Source: Nymphaea colorata (Eukaryota > Streptophyta > Magnoliopsida > Nymphaeales > Nymphaeaceae). From it: a DNA stretch of 24,188 bases. The notes under the pieces were generated by a model. That model was not told where the DNA came from, ran no database searches, and saw nothing but the letters and a program-made list of their open reading frames with translations. This document shows, one piece after another, positions 10,565 through 20,663 of this stretch (positions are counted from its first letter, which is position 1; every line of letters begins with the position of its first letter). The stretch covers positions 1 to 24,188 of the forward strand of contig NW_022205141.1 in assembly GCF_008831285.2 (NCBI RefSeq), read 5' to 3'. The translations under genes and the position numbers were made by a program.

Positions 10565-11834
10565 TCATTTTTCACTGAGTCGTTTGTGAATACAGTCGTT
10601 ACCGTCAAAGATCCTTCTTCTTTTTATGGCGGATTGCCTTGCCGGAAGCTTATTCTATGTCTTTTCATCTCTTTTCTTTTTTTAGGTGAAGTAATTCTCC
10701 ATCAATACTTTATTCATTCTTCTTTACTACAATTATTTTTCTATTTCTTATTATCTTTTATCGTTCTCATCAGTTTTTACTAAATCCTTATCGATGATGA
10801 AGTGTGTGGGCATGAGATAATAGGGAGTTTTGGTTATCTTCTCATCCTTATCCTAGCTTTCATTCTTTTTTTCAGAACTGCCGCGGCTGTTTCTAAAGAT
10901 ATTGATCCTTTATTTGGTCTTGGATATGTTGAGTCCAACCAAAAACTTCAGAATCGTCTCTTTGAGAGCATTGGTTCTCAAATCATTATGATCTCCCTTC
11001 ACTAGCTATATCTTCTTATACGAAGTTGCCCTCTAATAAAGCAATTTTGTATGCTGCACGTTTACAAAGGTGTCATGCAAGCTGCCAACAAAGAAAATCG
11101 GACATTTCACCTTAGATATGACTGATAGCGGTTTTAATTTTCTTATGTTGAAATCTGTCATTTACTTTTTCCAAACATTCTCCTCTATGTGGCTCTGGAT
11201 GCTATCGATAACGGTATCGACTAGAAAACTTGGCAGGATGGGGATGTAGTCGTCGCTAAGTTCATTCACTAAGACTTAGAGATCGCTAAAGGAGTTGTCG
11301 GAAACGATGGCTTTTATACCACCGTATTTGGCAGCGTAGAAGATAGCAGTAGCTGCACCCATGCTTCGTCCCCAAAGGACTACATCCCTCACCCCATATC
11401 GTTCCCTCACCTGGCTTAGGACAGAATACACATCTTACTTCTAATTGTATCCCAGGGTCACGTACTGGCCTTACGACCTACCGCATCCTGCAAAGTCGAA
11501 GGCGAGCAGGTCGTAGTAGGGGAGGAAGATATCGATATAATTCTTGCTGCGTCCGGATAGAAATACATGACCAGTCTGCAAGAGCTATTGGCGTGCAGGA
11601 ATACCAGCGTTTCCCTTGCTGTGGGTGCAAACTTATCCCTGATGAAGGAGCACTGCAGCTCCAAGCCGCGATTATTGATGACAGAGAAATCGTCTCTTTG
11701 GTATGATCTGTTTCTGAGTTCGATGTTGGGCGAGCCTGAGTGGAGGATATGCTACCTAGTTCCTCGGGGGAATAGTGGGATTTGGGCGGTCGGACAATGC
11801 AATTGGCCAATTTTTATATGATTCCGAAATCCAT
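10565..11834 (-). CDS. Alpha/beta hydrolase (S33-like serine hydrolase)
   Basis: Exons 11756-11834, 11567-11735 and 10565-11546 give exactly 410 codons (409 residues) with no frame break. The N-terminal motif IVRPPKSHYSPEELGSPN and then RDDFSVINNRGLELQCSF are typical of a eukaryotic, BEM46-like hydrolase family. The oxyanion-side motif is VFLHANSS, the nucleophile elbow is LWGRSMGA with Ser144, and the other triad residues are likely Asp241 (GSLHDTF) and His269 (KGDHND). The canonical HGN is HAN here. After residue 300 comes a charged Lys/Gln-rich tail of about 100 residues. Both introns are 20 nt (11736-11755 and 11547-11566), GTA...CAG. The substrate is unknown; relatives act on lipids, esters or peptides. 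No membrane segment is seen. ATG 11834 lies 61 bp below the stop of gene A, on the same strand. Its first codons also occur as a stub in array copies 2 and 3. Confidence 0.92.
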
Positions 11835-11895
11835 CGTTGCTTGGTTAATAATAATATTATCGGCCCTGGCAATCATACGCAAAGTACATACAAAA

Positions 11896-13818
11896 TCACA
11901 CGAAATCAGCCTGGGCCTGCATCAGCATCCTCTGCAGTTCCTGCGAGTTCTCATTCTCATGCTCCACGATCCTCCTGGGAACAGTCAAACTGTTTTGTTG
12001 TATAAGTTTGATCCAAATAGCAGCCTCCAGTTCGATGATCCTCGCATCTTCTTCTACGGATTCGGAGAGAATCTTGATGATGAGCTGGTCCTTGGAGGAT
12101 TGGATTTAGAACTATTGTGAGCTGAACCAGTTGTACATGAATTGGTAGATCATGTACTTGTTGGGAGAGAAGCCAATGGTGAGGAAGACCTGGTGGACGT
12201 AGGGATCGACATCCCCCTTGAATTACTTGAGACAGGCCAGGTTCACCATCATGTTCATCACGTAACCGTAGTACTAGGAGCGCAATGGCCAAATCACCGA
12301 GATTAGCTCGCACTGCTTCACCAACTCGTAGGTGAGGTCGTACTTGCTGTCGATGAAGATAACGTGGTCCACCATTATCAGTATCTTTTGGATGATTTCG
12401 GTTGGGCACTCCTTCAGCCGAAGCAAGTTCACGAGGCCCTTCCAGTCCACACGGTTCAACCACTTGTGCTCCTCCGTTAATTGCTCGATCAGCAGTCTCA
12501 GCACTTCCAGACACTCTCGAAGCTGAATCCGACGTCTTGATCCTCCATGAAATTAGAGCGCATGTAGTAACTCACCGACCTATTCGCCACCTCGAAGCAG
12601 ACGTCCAGGTGCTCCAAGCTGAGGTTAAGCGGGATTTCTGTGCCTTCTCTGCCTTGCTGTTTGGCCTCATATGCCGACCGCTAAATCTCCAGCAGGTAGT
12701 TCTTGATCATGATGATGAAGTTGATGGTGAGGTCATCGGTCGGCTGCACCTGCAGCTTAGATATCGCGTAGAAGGGAGCAGAGATGTTGAATACGCTGTC
12801 CCGCATGTTGTTCAGCACAGAGAATAGTCTACCCTCGCCGGATGTGCTCACCACGATCATGTGAGTCATTATCGCCATTATCTAACTGGGGAAATCAGTA
12901 CGCGTGACAGGTGGTGGTGGTCAAGGGCGGACAGCCGATGCATACTCCGAGAAAGGGCAGGAGGTCGCTCTGGAGGAACAGGTCTTATCCGAACTCAACC
13001 GGTTAGAAGTTTACGGCATACTTCAGCACCCCAACGCCGCCCTCGACAGTTCCTGCAACAGCCTGTGTACATTTGCGTTTACCCATTCGAGCACTGATCC
13101 CTGTTGGCGCTGACTACGCTCTTGACGATATTGCCGAGCATGCTTCCCCTCAGGAAGACTTGATAAATTTCCGAGCGCCTCCAGTTGAGGATGCTGTTCT
13201 TGCTGGCTGCTTTCTTGAGAGCGGCCTGGACGCTGCAGATGAGGGGTACGATGGCGGCGTAGTGGCCGCTCGCCAGGGATTGTGCGAGCAGCTGTTACTC
13301 TCTCTTCCACTGCTGGTAGATCTCGGCCTCGCTGCCGCTCTCCTCCTCGGTCTCGATTGCGTGTGGGTGTTCCTGGCGGGGAGGAGGCGGCTGCGGGTGG
13401 TTCTCGATGACTCCTTCCTGGGTGTGGGCTTGCAGCAAATGTTCTCGCTCTACTGGAAGTAGCTCTCCAGCTGGTTCCTCCGTATTTCCTTGTGGAAGAT
13501 CTGCAATTTTTGACGCATGTAGTTTATATTATTATGGAGGTAAGCAAAACAATCGTAGGCTGCTCCCGCCTCCTTCACAATTACACGTTAGTTTTCTATA
13601 GAATTGAGCAAAAAGTTGGGGGAAAACTTTTAATCAAGAAAAAGTTGTCCCTTAAGGATATCAATGATCTTTTTGCGGGCTATGATTATGACCAATGAGT
13701 GAACCTGAGTTGAAAAGGTGGCATCTATTCGTGGAAAGAAAGGTCTTTGGTACAATTTGACTTTTCCCTTTGGTGATTCGATTATTTGTTATATAATAAC
13801 ATCTGGCTGACTATCCAT
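11896..13818 (-). CDS. Gene A: large uncharacterised protein
   Basis: Unknown protein of 628 residues, mostly helical. ATG 13818 begins MDSQPDVIIQQ; TGA is at 11896-11898. Exons are 13083-13818, 12902-13062 and 11896-12881; both introns (13063-13082, 12882-12901) are 20 nt, GTA...AG. Four frame changes remain, near 13447, 13029-13032 (C4), 12929-12930 and 12504; each behaves as one missing base. With these added all exon phases match and the length is exactly 629 codons. Two of the four are confirmed by copies 2 and 3, which carry the extra base. The middle has a Pro/Glu-rich linker (PQPPPPRQEHPHAIETEEE, about residues 140-160), then helical repeats up to EQLTEEHKW and LRLKECPTEIIQKILIMVD. 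The layout resembles HEAT-like scaffold or transport proteins, but I cannot assign a family. It lies 61 bp upstream of the hydrolase and 371 bp downstream of gene B. Confidence 0.72.
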
Positions 13819-14189
13819 CCAACAATAAAATTCAAAAATAGGCAGATAATTTTTTCTAACCTTTTGCGAGAAACGCAGGAAAAAGTTTATTATTGAAAAA
13901 TTTTATGGAATTATTTCCATTGATATTTTATCCTTAAAATTAAATGGAGCAAAACTGACCAAAATCGTTTCTCTCTTACATAGAGGGCTCATTTACATTA
14001 TTATCAGGACGATTCCTCTCCTTTCAATTCCTAACTTCTCCAAAAGCAACAAAAGTATGCAATAAGAAAATAATAGTTAAATTAACTTTATATTACAAAT
14101 ACTCCACTGGCCTTCCTGCTGTCCCTGGCCTTCCACATGAACCGCGACCCTTAAAATGTGAACGATTGCTATCTTTAGATTATAAACTA
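13819..14189. other. Spacer between gene B and gene A (copy 1)
   Basis: AT-rich, no coding frame. It contains the start-proximal promoter of gene A. The same spacer recurs at 17843-18200 and 21557-21929, with the block around AACTGACCAAAATCG and a TCTCTCTTACATAGA motif well kept between copies 1 and 2. Confidence 0.55.
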
Positions 14190-14936
14190 TCATTTCCCAA
14201 TCAGCCGATAATACTCCAATCCTCCGCTCCAGCTTGTGAAGTTTCAGCACCAAGTATCGCCTAATTTTAGGTGCTAATTTTGCTTGTTCTGAGAATGTTG
14301 CTTGAGGTTAACAAGGTCCCCACGTAATCCCCCTTCAGGAAAAGCTTCATCAAGATTCTGCAGACCTTGTTATAGAACTACTGCTCCTCACGACTGAAGA
14401 TGCCCCCTTGGAATCAGGGAATTCTGTGACCTCCTGGACCGAATGCTTAGTCTTGTGGAAAGGGGTGTTCCCTTGACATAGGCCTGATATGAATAGAACT
14501 TCTTTACCGAAAAGCTTGAGTCCTTGGTGAGGTGGGAGATGATTCTTCCCACTGTTTTTCCCGATTTATTGGTCCTCCTGATGAAAGATAGCAGAAGGTT
14601 GACGTTGTTGGGCAGTATGTTGCGGTTGACACCTTAATGGGCTATAGTTTTCCTATTTTTCCTTTGAAAGCTTTCCTTTTCCATCTTTGTCGGCCTCTAA
14701 ATCCTACGTTTCGGCCTTTACTTGATTTCCTCCTAGTTTTGGAAGGGCGGCTGTTCTGGCTAGGCGTTGGGGACAGTTGTTGGTGGTGTGTCTATGCTGT
14801 GAGCGTGTTATTGGTGTCTGTGCATAGAAAAGTATAGTCTACGGAATGGATAGTCACAATTGGCGCGAAGTAGAAGTAGCTGAAGGTGTGGTGGAGTAAT
14901 CAGTGGGATGATAATGTAAAATCTGGTAATTTCCAT
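14190..14936 (-). pseudogene. Gene B, copy 1 (frame-broken)
   Basis: Copy of the unknown gene at 18201-18957. ATG 14936 is kept but the frame is lost at once, because a base present in copy 2 is missing after ATGGAA. The C5 run at about 14402 is one shorter than in copy 2, and two bases are missing near 14220 just before the terminal TGA. The conserved core (TKHSVQEVTEF, then the LLT helix) is recognisable in pieces. It is either decayed or an assembly with several missing bases. Confidence 0.6.
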
Positions 14937-16030
14937 GTGATTGAGCTGAACTTCTGAACTGCCTATAGGTATTATAATAGCGGAGGATTTTTTTAGAGAT
15001 TTAGCATGAATTTTGAGTCCACACGTAAAAGATCAGCGAGCAATGACCCCCTAAGGATGCAGTAGAAATATGTCTCTATGAATTAGCACAGGATAAAAAA
15101 GACTTGCCATGCCAGTCTTACCCCCAATTGAAAAGAAATATTCTTGCTTTTTCTTATATCCAAAAGATAATAATGTTGCACGAACTGGCCAGATAGCTCT
15201 ATAAGCATATTTTGCACAGTATTTTGAATAAGTATGGCAATTATAAACTTTTTCTATTTCCACTTTGGCATTTGAAGCATTTTGCACTCGAGAATTCCTT
15301 TAAAAATATGGAAAATTTGCTTTTCGGTGAAATTTCGGTCCATTACGGCTCATTACTGCTCAAGATCTGCTTAAACTATAATATAGCCTTTCATATTTCT
15401 TTCTGTCGCCGAATTCCTCTCCATTTTCAAATAATTATCAATTTTCAAAATAGTTATACGCATTTTCGTTGATTACTACCTCAGTCCAAAAGTGGATTAT
15501 TTGGGCCGGAAGGAATTATGATTTGTGGTGGAGTTTACATGAGAGAGAATAATCCTTTCTACAAAAAATAGATAAAATAAATTAAAAAATGGGTTCAAAT
15601 TTTAAAATGATAAACTATAAATAACGGTGTAATTTTATTGGAAGTGTTTGAGATAAAATACTTAACGTGGAAAAAATAAAGAGGCAAAAAAGATAACATT
15701 TTATCTTCTTTCTAGATTTTATAAAGACAAGACATACTGAAACTCATGATCTAGCCCTTCAAACTTGTTTGCATATTTTTATCATTTTCTTTTGGACTAA
15801 AAGCAACATATAATCTTTTGATTAACTCTAAATGATGAGCACAAGGACAAATGATAAATACTTTATAATGATATTCGATGCTTGACTTAAAAACCGAACC
15901 GTTTTGGGTGATTTTCCACCGATTTTTGAGGATTCAATAAAAAAATTTAAAATAAAAATGAGATGAAAAAGTAACGAATGCTTACTGGAGCCAGATACCA
16001 AATAAAAACAAATTGAAATGATAAATTAGG
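14937..16030. other. Long non-coding spacer of the array (copy 1)
   Basis: About 1.1 kb, AT-rich. It is similar to 18958-20040 and, more weakly, to 22683-23780. The best-kept part is 15007-15540. Differences between copies include many indels whose lengths are not multiples of three, so the weak ORFs here (for example - 15051-15287) are not conserved as protein. I see no RNA gene. Confidence 0.6.
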
Positions 16031-16035
16031 GGTGT

Positions 16036-16410
16036 TTGGCTCATCAATTCAAAGAAAAAACGCATAAAAACAGCCAAACTTTCTTAAGGGACGCAAGGAT
16101 AAGACAGCTGAGGTCACTGGTAGGGCTTCGGTACGGGAAACGCATTATTACATATGGAGGATCACTGGGGATTCCCAATAGACAAGCCAACACTCAAACC
16201 AAGCCCATCCCAGAGCCGATAAATACCAAAGGCCTTCCGCAATTTTGGTGGAGCTGCGACCATCGGATTCCTCAGGAAAGCCGACCACTAGTTGGCTTTA
16301 TGCTTCTCTGCTGCCGGTATGGAATATCAATCATATAGGAATATGATTTAATGCCTTATCCTCCATCATCCATCCGAATTTAAATCCCATATATTATATA
16401 TAATCCGACC
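16036..16410 (+). other. Conserved block of unknown nature
   Basis: Bases 16082-16330 are more GC-rich than the surroundings and nearly identical to copy 4 (23838-24090), while copy 3 (20106-20330) is more diverged. Two plus frames are open under the ciliate code. One starts at ATG 16036 and continues, reading TAG and TAA, to a TGA near 16855; the other carries a GKPTTS-like end and stops at 16345. I cannot tell which, if any, is translated. The segment ends in an AT-rich palindrome-like stretch (CATATATTATATATAAT) just before the WD40 start, which may be its promoter. Confidence 0.35.
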
Positions 16411-16426
16411 AAGACGAATCCCCCCA

Positions 16427-16880
16427 ATGCAGGACGCACCATAGCTCGGGATCAACCAGCACACGTACGGACCCCTCACCCAGAATAACTAATTTCAACG
16501 GAGTCCAGTCCAGCAAGGTCACCGAAGTGTTCCTCGGGCGGAAGCGTTCGCCTGCAAGTACGACCCCAGCAACGATTTAATTGCTTTCGGGTGCAACAAC
16601 GGCGCCAAACTGCTTTACGCCATCAAAGAAAGTACGGACCGCTCCATTAAGAAAGCGTCACTGCCACCGTCGAATGTCCACTGGAGTAGCCGGCCACCTG
16701 CGTGAAGTAGCTGCGGTATAATAAAGATGGAGGCCGACGGTAAACACGAAGATAAAGGTCCTGGGCGTTACCAATACGTACGAGCTGCTGGATGTAGGGT
16801 CGGAGTCTTCGACTACTATCACGTCCCATCGATGAAGAAGCTTTTCTCCATTGAGGAAAAGGATAGCTCCCTTCATTCTG
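16427..16880 (+). pseudogene. Truncated WD40-like gene
   Basis: ATG 16427 opens a frame to TGA 16703. It includes a WD40-type strand set, AFACKYDPSNDLIAFGCNNG followed by AKLLYAI and later NVHWS. Further WD-like pieces continue in other frames: PATCVKQLRYNKDG (about 16690-16735), KVLGVTNTYELLDVGSE (about 16757-16810) and YYHVPSMKKLFSIEE (about 16817-16860). These are in the right order for one propeller protein, so single-base losses break the frame. The gene is cut at about 16885, where the hydrolase 5' stub begins on the other strand, so only the N-terminal part was ever present. WD40 proteins are scaffolds. Copy 3 keeps only the two ends of this piece. Confidence 0.55.
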
Positions 16881-16887
16881 ATTTTAT

Positions 16888-16904
16888 ATGGTTCCGAATC
16901 CCAT
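16888..16904 (-). pseudogene. Stub of the hydrolase 5' end (copy 2)
   Basis: ATG at 16904 followed by about five codons matching the hydrolase start (MGFGII-like), then the match stops at TTTTATATG and the antisense of the WD40 fragment follows. The upstream 60 bp, which in copy 1 separate gene A from the hydrolase, are also kept. Copy 3 has the same stub at about 20585-20602 with the ATG lost. Confidence 0.6.
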
Positions 16905-16965
16905 CGTTGCTTGGTCAATAAAAGTATTATCCGCCTTGGCAATCATACTTAAAATACATACAAAA

Positions 16966-17842
16966 TCATATGAAATCAGTGTGGGCCTGCATCAGCATCC
17001 GCCGCAGCTCTGCGAGTTCTCATTATCGTGCTCCACGATCCTCGTGGGAACAGCCAAACTGTTTGCTGGGTTAGCTTGGTCCAAATGAAACAGATTCCAA
17101 GCTGAGGCTCAGCGTGGCTTTTCTGCCCTGCCGTTTCGTCCCATGGTTCTCCAAGCGGGACAGCCGATGCATACTCCGAGAAAGGAGAGGAAATCACCCT
17201 GGAAGAAGACACGGTATATTCTCCAGCTGACGATGCTGTCCTGCTGGCTGCCTTCTTGAGGGCGGCCTGGAGGCTGCAGATGAGGGGTACGATGGCGGCG
17301 TAGTGGCCGCTCGCCAGGGATTGTGCGAGCAGCTGTTACTCTCTCCTCCACTGCTGGTAGATCTCGGCCTCGCTGCCGCTCTCCTCCTCGGTCTCGATTG
17401 CGTGCGGGTGTTCCTGGCGGCTGCGGGTGGTTCTCGATGGCTCCTTCCTGCAGCAAGTGTTCTCGTCTCTACTGGAAGTAGCTCTCCAGCTGGGTCTGCG
17501 TATTTCCTTGTGGAAGATCTGAGTCTTTGACGAAAATAGTTTTATTATTACGGAGGTAAGAAAAAATCATGATAGGTAGCTCCCAACATCCAAGGAATTT
17601 TCTGATGGTTTTGTTTAGAATTAGGCAAAAAGATGGGGTAAAAATTTTAAACAAGAAAAAGTTGTCCCCTAAGGATATCGATCATTTTTTGCGGAGAATG
17701 ATAACGGTCGGTGGCTGAACCTAAGTTGGCAATCTAGGATCCATTAGTCTAAAGGCAGGCCTTTGATGCAATTTTATCTTTGGCTTTGGTGATTTGTTTA
17801 ATCGTTATATTATGACATCTGGTCGGTTATCCAATAATAAAA
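16966..17842 (-). pseudogene. Gene A remnant, copy 2
   Basis: Aligns with the full-length gene A of copy 1 but lacks three internal segments, corresponding to about 12020-12612, 12675-12926 and 12985-13170. The start is lost (ATCCAAT instead of ATCCATCC at about 17835). The QQWRREQQLLAQSLASGHYAAIVPL region and the terminal ENENSQ region are still readable. The stop TGA at 16966 is kept. With most of the C-terminal half gone it is unlikely to make a normal product. Confidence 0.75.
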
Positions 17843-18200
17843 AATGAAAAATATGCAGATAATTGTTTCTCTCTTTTTGTGAGGAAGTCCAAAAATTATT
17901 TAATATTTTAAATTTTTATAAATTGCCGTCATTGATATACTATCCTTAATATTTTATGGACCAAAATCGACCAAAATCGTTTCTCTCTTACATAGAGGCC
18001 TCACTCAGATTATTATCAAGTCGATTCCTCTCCTTTTCATTTCCTAACTTCTCCAAAAGCAACAAAAATGAAAAATTAAAATAATAGTTAAATTAAAATT
18101 ACATTACGAATGCCCCACTGGCAACCCTGCTGCCCTGGCCTTCCGCACCAGCAGCGAACCCCTAAAATGTGAAAGATTGCCTATATTAGATTATAAACTA

Positions 18201-18957
18201 TCATTTCCCAATGAGCCGATAGCACTCCATGGCCTCTGCGCCGGCCTTGTGAAGTTCAGCACCAAGTACCGTCTAATTTTCAGATGCTATTTTTTGCTTG
18301 TTCTGAGAATCTTGCACGAAGTTAGTAAGGCCCCCAGGTACTCTTCCTTCAGGAAGAGCTTCACCAGGATCCTGCAGACCTTGTTATAAAACAGCTGCTC
18401 CTCAAGACTAAAGATGCCCCCCTTGGAATCGGTGAATTCTGTTACCTCCTGGATGGAATGCTTCGTCTTGTGGAAAGGAGTGTGTTCCTTGACATAGGTT
18501 TGGTAGGAATAGAACTTCCTGGTCGTATAGCTTGAGTCCTTTGTGAGATGTGATATAATCCTTGTCACTGTTTTCCCGATTTGTTGACCCTCCTGATGTA
18601 AGAGAGCAGAAGATTGAGATTGTTTGGCAGTATGTTGCGGTTGGACACCGTAATGTACTATAGTTTTTATTATTTTCCTCTTGAAAGCTTAGCTTCTCCG
18701 TCTTTGTCACCCTCTAAATCCTACGTTTCGGCCTTTTCCTTGATTTCCTCCTAGTTTTTGCAGGGCAGCTGTTCTCTCTAGACGCTAGGGGTAATCCTTG
18801 GTAAGTTTCCCTGTGTTGTGAGCGTGTTATTGGCACTTGTGTATGGAAATGTCTGGTCTATGGAAAGTATAGGGGTAATTGGGGCGAAATAGAAGTAGTT
18901 GAGGGTGTGGGTGGGCCAATCAATGGGATAGTAATGTAGAATCTGATAGTTTTCCAT
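18201..18957 (-). CDS. Gene B: uncharacterised protein (best copy)
   Basis: ATG 18957 starts MENYQILHYYPIDWPTHTL. The N-terminal third is Pro/Thr/Asn-rich, then charged (KEKAETQDLEGDKDGE), then a helical domain, NLLLSYIRRVNKSGKTVTR, RKFYSYQTYVKEHTPFHKTK, IQEVTEFTDSKGGIFSLEEQ, and an LLTS helix ending in KIRRYLVL and YRLIGK before TGA 18201. Two frame changes remain: an A run at 18571-18574 (four here, five in copies 1 and 3) and at 18255-18256 (AA here, AAA in copy 1). With both bases added it is exactly 253 codons. No family is recognised and no intron is needed. TAA/TAG read as Gln at more than eight sites. It lies on the same strand as gene A, upstream of it, in every copy. Confidence 0.6.
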
Positions 18958-20040
18958 GCAGTCGAGCTGTAGTTCTGAACTGTTTTATGGTATTATTATA
19001 GATGAGGAATTATTAGAGATTTAACACCAATTTTGAGCCCGCATGTTAAAGATCATCGAGCAGAGATCCTCCAAGGATATAGTAAAAATATGTTCCTATG
19101 AATTAGATGTGGACTAAAAGGACTTACCGTGCCGGTCTTACCCACAATGAAAAAGAAATATTCTTGCTTTTTTTATATCCAAAAAGAGAAAAATGTCGTA
19201 GGGACTGTCGAGATGGGTCCAACGATGTTGTTTATACAGTATTTTTGATGAATATGGCAAGGATAAACTTTTACTATTTCCACTTTGGCATTGGAAGCAT
19301 TTTTACACTCGAGAATTCCTTTAAAAACATGGAAAATTTTTGAATTTACGTCGAATTTCGGTCCATTACGGCTCATTAATGCTCAGCATCCGCTTGGACT
19401 ATAGTGTAGCACTTTTATATTCTTTTCTACCGTCGAATTCCTCTACATTATCAAATAATAATCCATAAGTCAAAATAGTTTTTCGCATTTTCGTTGATCA
19501 TTACCTCTGTCCAAAAGTGAATCATTGAGTCGGAAGGATTTTTGATTTGTGGTGGAGTTTATATGGGGGAGAATAATCCTTTCTACAAAAAAAATAGTAA
19601 AAATAAATTAAAAATTGGTTCAAATTTTAAAATGGTAAACTATAAATAACGGTGCAATTTTATTGGACGTGTTGGAGATAAAATATTTAGCATGGAAAAA
19701 AATAAAGAGGCAAAAAAGTTAACTTTTTATATTCTTTGGCATTTAATAAAGGCAGGACATGGTGAAAATCATGATCTGACCCTCGAAATGTGTTTCTTTT
19801 TTTTCATCATTTTTCTTTTGGACTAAAAGCAACATATTATTTTTGATTAACTCTCAAAAGTGAACATTAAGGCAAATGATAAATACTTTATAATGATATT
19901 CGTTGCTTGACGTAAAAATCAAGCCATTTGGATGATTTTCCATCAATATTTTGAGAATTTATTAAAAATTTGAAAAATTAAATGAGATGGAAATTTGATA
20001 TAAACTTATAGAAGCCAAATGCCAAACAAAAGAAAATCGA
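18958..20040. other. Long non-coding spacer (copy 2)
   Basis: Counterpart of 14937-16030. The kept part is 19020-19560; the rest is AT-rich with many small indels. No coding frame or RNA gene is supported. Confidence 0.55.
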
Positions 20041-20455
20041 AAATGATAAATTAGAGGGTTTTGGATCATCAATTACCAGAAAAAATGAATAAAAATAGCG
20101 AAAATTTCTTAAGCGACTCAAGGATAAGACAGCTTGAAAAGACTGATACAATATTGAAAGGGAAAGTGCAATATTTGATATGGAGAATCACTGGCAATGC
20201 TCAACATACAAACCAATATTCAAGCCAGGCTTATCTCGAAGCCTATAAATACCAAAGGCCTTCAGCATTTTTTCATGGGGCCAAGCCAATCTAATTCCTT
20301 TGTATAATCAATCATTAGTTAGTTTCATGCATCTCCTACGCCGACTATAAATATTAATCAAAAGGGAATATGATTTCAATGCCTTATTTTCCATCATCAT
20401 CTATCAGAATTTAAATCCCATATATTATATATAATCCGACGAAGACGAATCCCCC

Positions 20456-20580
20456 CAATGCAGGACGCATCATAACTCGGCATCAGCCAGCACAGTGGGA
20501 GTCTTTTACTACTATCACGTCCCATCGATGAAGAAGCTTTTCTCCATTGAGGAAAAAGGTAGCTCGGTACACTGCTGATT
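20456..20580 (+). pseudogene. WD40-like remnant, copy 3
   Basis: Keeps the start (AATGCAGGACGCAT) and jumps directly to the HVPSMKK end piece; about 330 bp present in copy 2 (16460-16800) are missing. It can encode no WD40 fold. Confidence 0.6.
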
Positions 20581-20663
20581 TTAATATGATTCTGAAATCC
20601 TTCGCTGACTTCGTTAATAAGAGTATTATCCGCCCTGGCAATCATACTTAAAATACATACAAA

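Larger units (their letters stand above)
11817..16019. repeat. Array copy 1 (first unit of subtelomeric tandem repeat)
   Basis: Similarity with copies 2 and 3 starts at TTTTATATG inside the 5' end of the hydrolase and runs through gene A, a spacer, gene B and about 1.08 kb of non-coding DNA. This copy is longer than the others because gene A is full length. It lacks the WD40-like fragment and the 16036-16400 block that precede the hydrolase stub in the other copies. Confidence 0.85.
16020..20040. repeat. Array copy 2
   Basis: Contains, in order, the conserved block 16036-16410, the truncated WD40-like gene 16427-16880, the hydrolase stub, shrunken gene A, gene B and the non-coding spacer. 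The landmark TTCTTAAG is at 16081 here, 20106 in copy 3 and 23838 in copy 4, giving periods of 4025 and 3732. Confidence 0.88.

Noticed and set aside
10472-11005. Plus-strand ORFs with T-rich hydrophobic translation
   Set aside because: Antisense to the hydrolase C-terminal tail, which is in frame with the catalytic domain.
11957-12514. 185-residue minus-strand ORF in standard code
   Set aside because: It is a shadow one frame off gene A; the gene A frame has conserved-looking helices, matching intron phases and TAR codons as Gln.
16658-16942. 94-residue minus-strand ORF in copy 2
   Set aside because: Antisense of the WD40-like fragment; its start overlaps the hydrolase stub and it is not kept in copy 3.
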